From contig NZ_CP141615.1 of NCBI RefSeq assembly GCF_035593305.1, forward strand, positions 1,981,722 to 2,045,721: a stretch of 64,000 nucleotides of DNA, read 5' to 3'. Shown here piece after piece: positions 62,799 through 64,000 of the stretch. Under the pieces are notes generated by a model, which saw only the letters and a list, made by a program, of their open reading frames with translations, ran no database searches and was not told the origin of the DNA. How positions within the stretch are numbered: position 1 is the stretch's first letter; the number at the start of each line of letters is the position of its first letter. Source of the stretch: Limnochorda sp. L945t (GTDB lineage: Bacteria > Bacillota > Limnochordia > Limnochordales > Geochordaceae). Both the position numbers and the translations under genes were made by a program.

Positions 62799-64000
62799 AT
62801 GTCGGTCGCTATCGTTCATCCGGGATTGCTCGCACTATGGGCTAAGACGGGACACCCCTATCATCATCTGGCGGGACACTTGCTGGACACCGCTGCGGTC
62901 ACGTTTGCTGTGCTGCAGCGAGAACCAGTTACGACGCGTCGCATGTACGCCACTGCCCTGGGCTTGGACGAGGAGGCCGCTCTACGCCTCCTCGCTGCGG
63001 TAGCAGGTGCCCATGACTTGGGCAAAGCCAGCCCGGTTTTCCAGGCCCAGTGGGAAGAGGGCAGGGCACGAGCACAAGCCGCAGGCTTTCTCTTTACGAC
63101 TCGCAAGTCTGCCGGCTCTGAATGGGTAGCTCACGGAGTACTCACCGAGGCGTTTTTCCGGCGGTTGCTCCAAGAGCGGGGGTTCGCGCCGAGACTGGCC
63201 AGAAGCATTGCCCGAGCGGTTGCTGCGCACCACGGTTTCCTCGCTACCAAGAGCGAACTCGTCCTCACACAGGACCCGGACGTGGTCGGCACCGGATATT
63301 GGGAAGTAGCTCGACGAGAGCTCATCGAGCTTCTTTTCCGTACCTTGCACGTACAGAGCCCGCCGTCAACGGTTACTCTCGACGATGCCACGTCCGTGGC
63401 GATCATGGCTTTAGCCAGTTTTTCCGACTGGGTCGCGTCCGACCCAAGCTTCTTCCAGTGGGGCCGAAAGCTCGAGGATCCTTGCGAATACTGGCAGGAG
63501 GCCCTTCGACTCGCAGATCGGGCTCTCACCGAAATAGGTTGGCGACCTAGAACGCCCTTGCTTGACGAACGTGTGCGGTTCGACCGCATCTTCGCGTTCC
63601 CTCCCAATCCGCTCCAACGCGCCATCGCTCAGGCAGTGACAGGACTGGGACAGCCCACCTTGTTGCTGATAGAGACTCCCATGGGTACGGGTAAGACCGA
63701 GGCCGCCCTATACGCCCACACCGAACTGCAGCAGGTGCTGGGGCATCGCGGGCTTTACGTCGCGCTCCCTACCATGGCAACGGGCAACGGGATGTTCGCT
63801 CGGCTCAAGGACTTTTTGCAGCGCATGGGGCCTCGCGCAACGCCGTTCGACCTGCAACTCCAGCACGGCACCGCCTTTCTCAACCCCCAATACCGGGCCA
63901 TCCAGCCATACGAGGTAGGGGACGTCCAGCGGGACCCGGAGGCTGCAGTCGTTGCACGGACGTGGTTCAGCGCAAGAAAACGCGCGATGCTGTCCGAATA
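62799..64000 (+). CDS. cas3: CRISPR-associated helicase-nuclease Cas3 (N-terminal 400 residues)
   Basis: Starts at an ATG with GGAGG 8 bases upstream and runs off the window. The HD nuclease comes first: H27 in HLAGHLLD, H72-D73 in GAHDLGK and the later VAAHHGFL. The helicase starts with Walker A in ETPMGTGKTEA (about 293-303). In type I-E, Cas3 unwinds and degrades DNA bound by Cascade. Cascade genes are expected to the right. It begins 82 bases after the last degenerate repeat. Confidence 0.95.
   Translation, partial: MSVAIVHPGLLALWAKTGHPYHHLAGHLLDTAAVTFAVLQREPVTTRRMYATALGLDEEAALRLLAAVAGAHDLGKASPVFQAQWEEGRARAQAAGFLFTTRKSAGSEWVAHGVLTEAFFRRLLQERGFAPRLARSIARAVAAHHGFLATKSELVLTQDPDVVGTGYWEVARRELIELLFRTLHVQSPPSTVTLDDATSVAIMALASFSDWVASDPSFFQWGRKLEDPCEYWQEALRLADRALTEIGWRPRTPLLDERVRFDRIFAFPPNPLQRAIAQAVTGLGQPTLLLIETPMGTGKTEAALYAHTELQQVLGHRGLYVALPTMATGNGMFARLKDFLQRMGPRATPFDLQLQHGTAFLNPQYRAIQPYEVGDVQRDPEAAVVARTWFSARKRAMLSE

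Noticed and set aside
57130..64000. The cas locus as a new CRISPR subtype.
   Set aside because: Cas1, Cas2, Cas3 and repeat form all fit type I-E; only the gene order is unusual.

Overview
The window is dense, GC-rich chromosomal DNA that looks like a spore-forming Firmicutes lineage of the thermophilic, high-GC kind (Limnochordia/Symbiobacteria-like). That placement is an inference. It rests on ytrH-ytrI beside dnaE, a TRAP (mtrB) gene, accD-accA-pyk downstream of a dnaE-type polymerase, strong GGAGG ribosome sites and many GTG/TTG starts. Three tRNA genes are present: Leu-CAA, Gln-CUG and Glu-CUC.

Layout. 0-17.5 kb holds sugar and nucleoside metabolism: a SIS protein cut by the left edge, WrbA, a GH42 beta-galactosidase with its CUT1 ABC importer, a DmpA-type peptidase, a chemoreceptor, ribokinase, an orphan LivG-type ATPase with an unusual tail, then a GntR-nucleoside phosphorylase-CUT1 importer operon. 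17.5-19.7 kb holds an FtsX relic, a membrane protein, tRNA-Leu and a MNT/HEPN pair. 19.7-31.5 kb is one long leftward operon: dnaE-pgpA-mtrB-(DUF2007-like)-accD-accA-pyk-ald-aminotransferase-AIR synthase-like. 31.6-41.3 kb holds ytrHI, an M3-like peptidase, murA, a starch-binding-module protein, tRNA-Gln, a hydrolase, a HTH-PBP regulator, argS and a methyltransferase. 41.3-46.0 kb is a decayed accessory island: truncated BlaI/BlaR, HEPN-MNT pair, VapBC relic, CopG antitoxin, small membrane proteins and a decayed serine recombinase next to tRNA-Glu. 46-51.6 kb links polyamine synthesis (speE) to methionine salvage (mtnP-mtnA), with gltX and a DUF92 gene. 51.7-56.9 kb is a LacI-regulated CUT1 importer.

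57.1-64 kb is a type I-E CRISPR-Cas locus: cas1-cas2, a short leader, an array of 66 well-formed 29-bp repeats plus four degenerate ones, then cas3 running off the right edge. No Cascade gene lies left of cas1, so the array separates the adaptation genes from cas3. The array's leader-distal end decays and contains a run of 27 consecutive G.

None of the three CUT1 importers has its own ATP-binding subunit here, so a shared ATPase encoded elsewhere is likely. I found no clearly new defence or metabolic system. The best leads are the permuted I-E locus with its decayed poly-G tail, the LivG/PaaK-tail fusion, the tRNA-Glu-associated relic island, the MNT/HEPN pair with a lost HEPN histidine, and TRAP inside the replication/fatty-acid operon.
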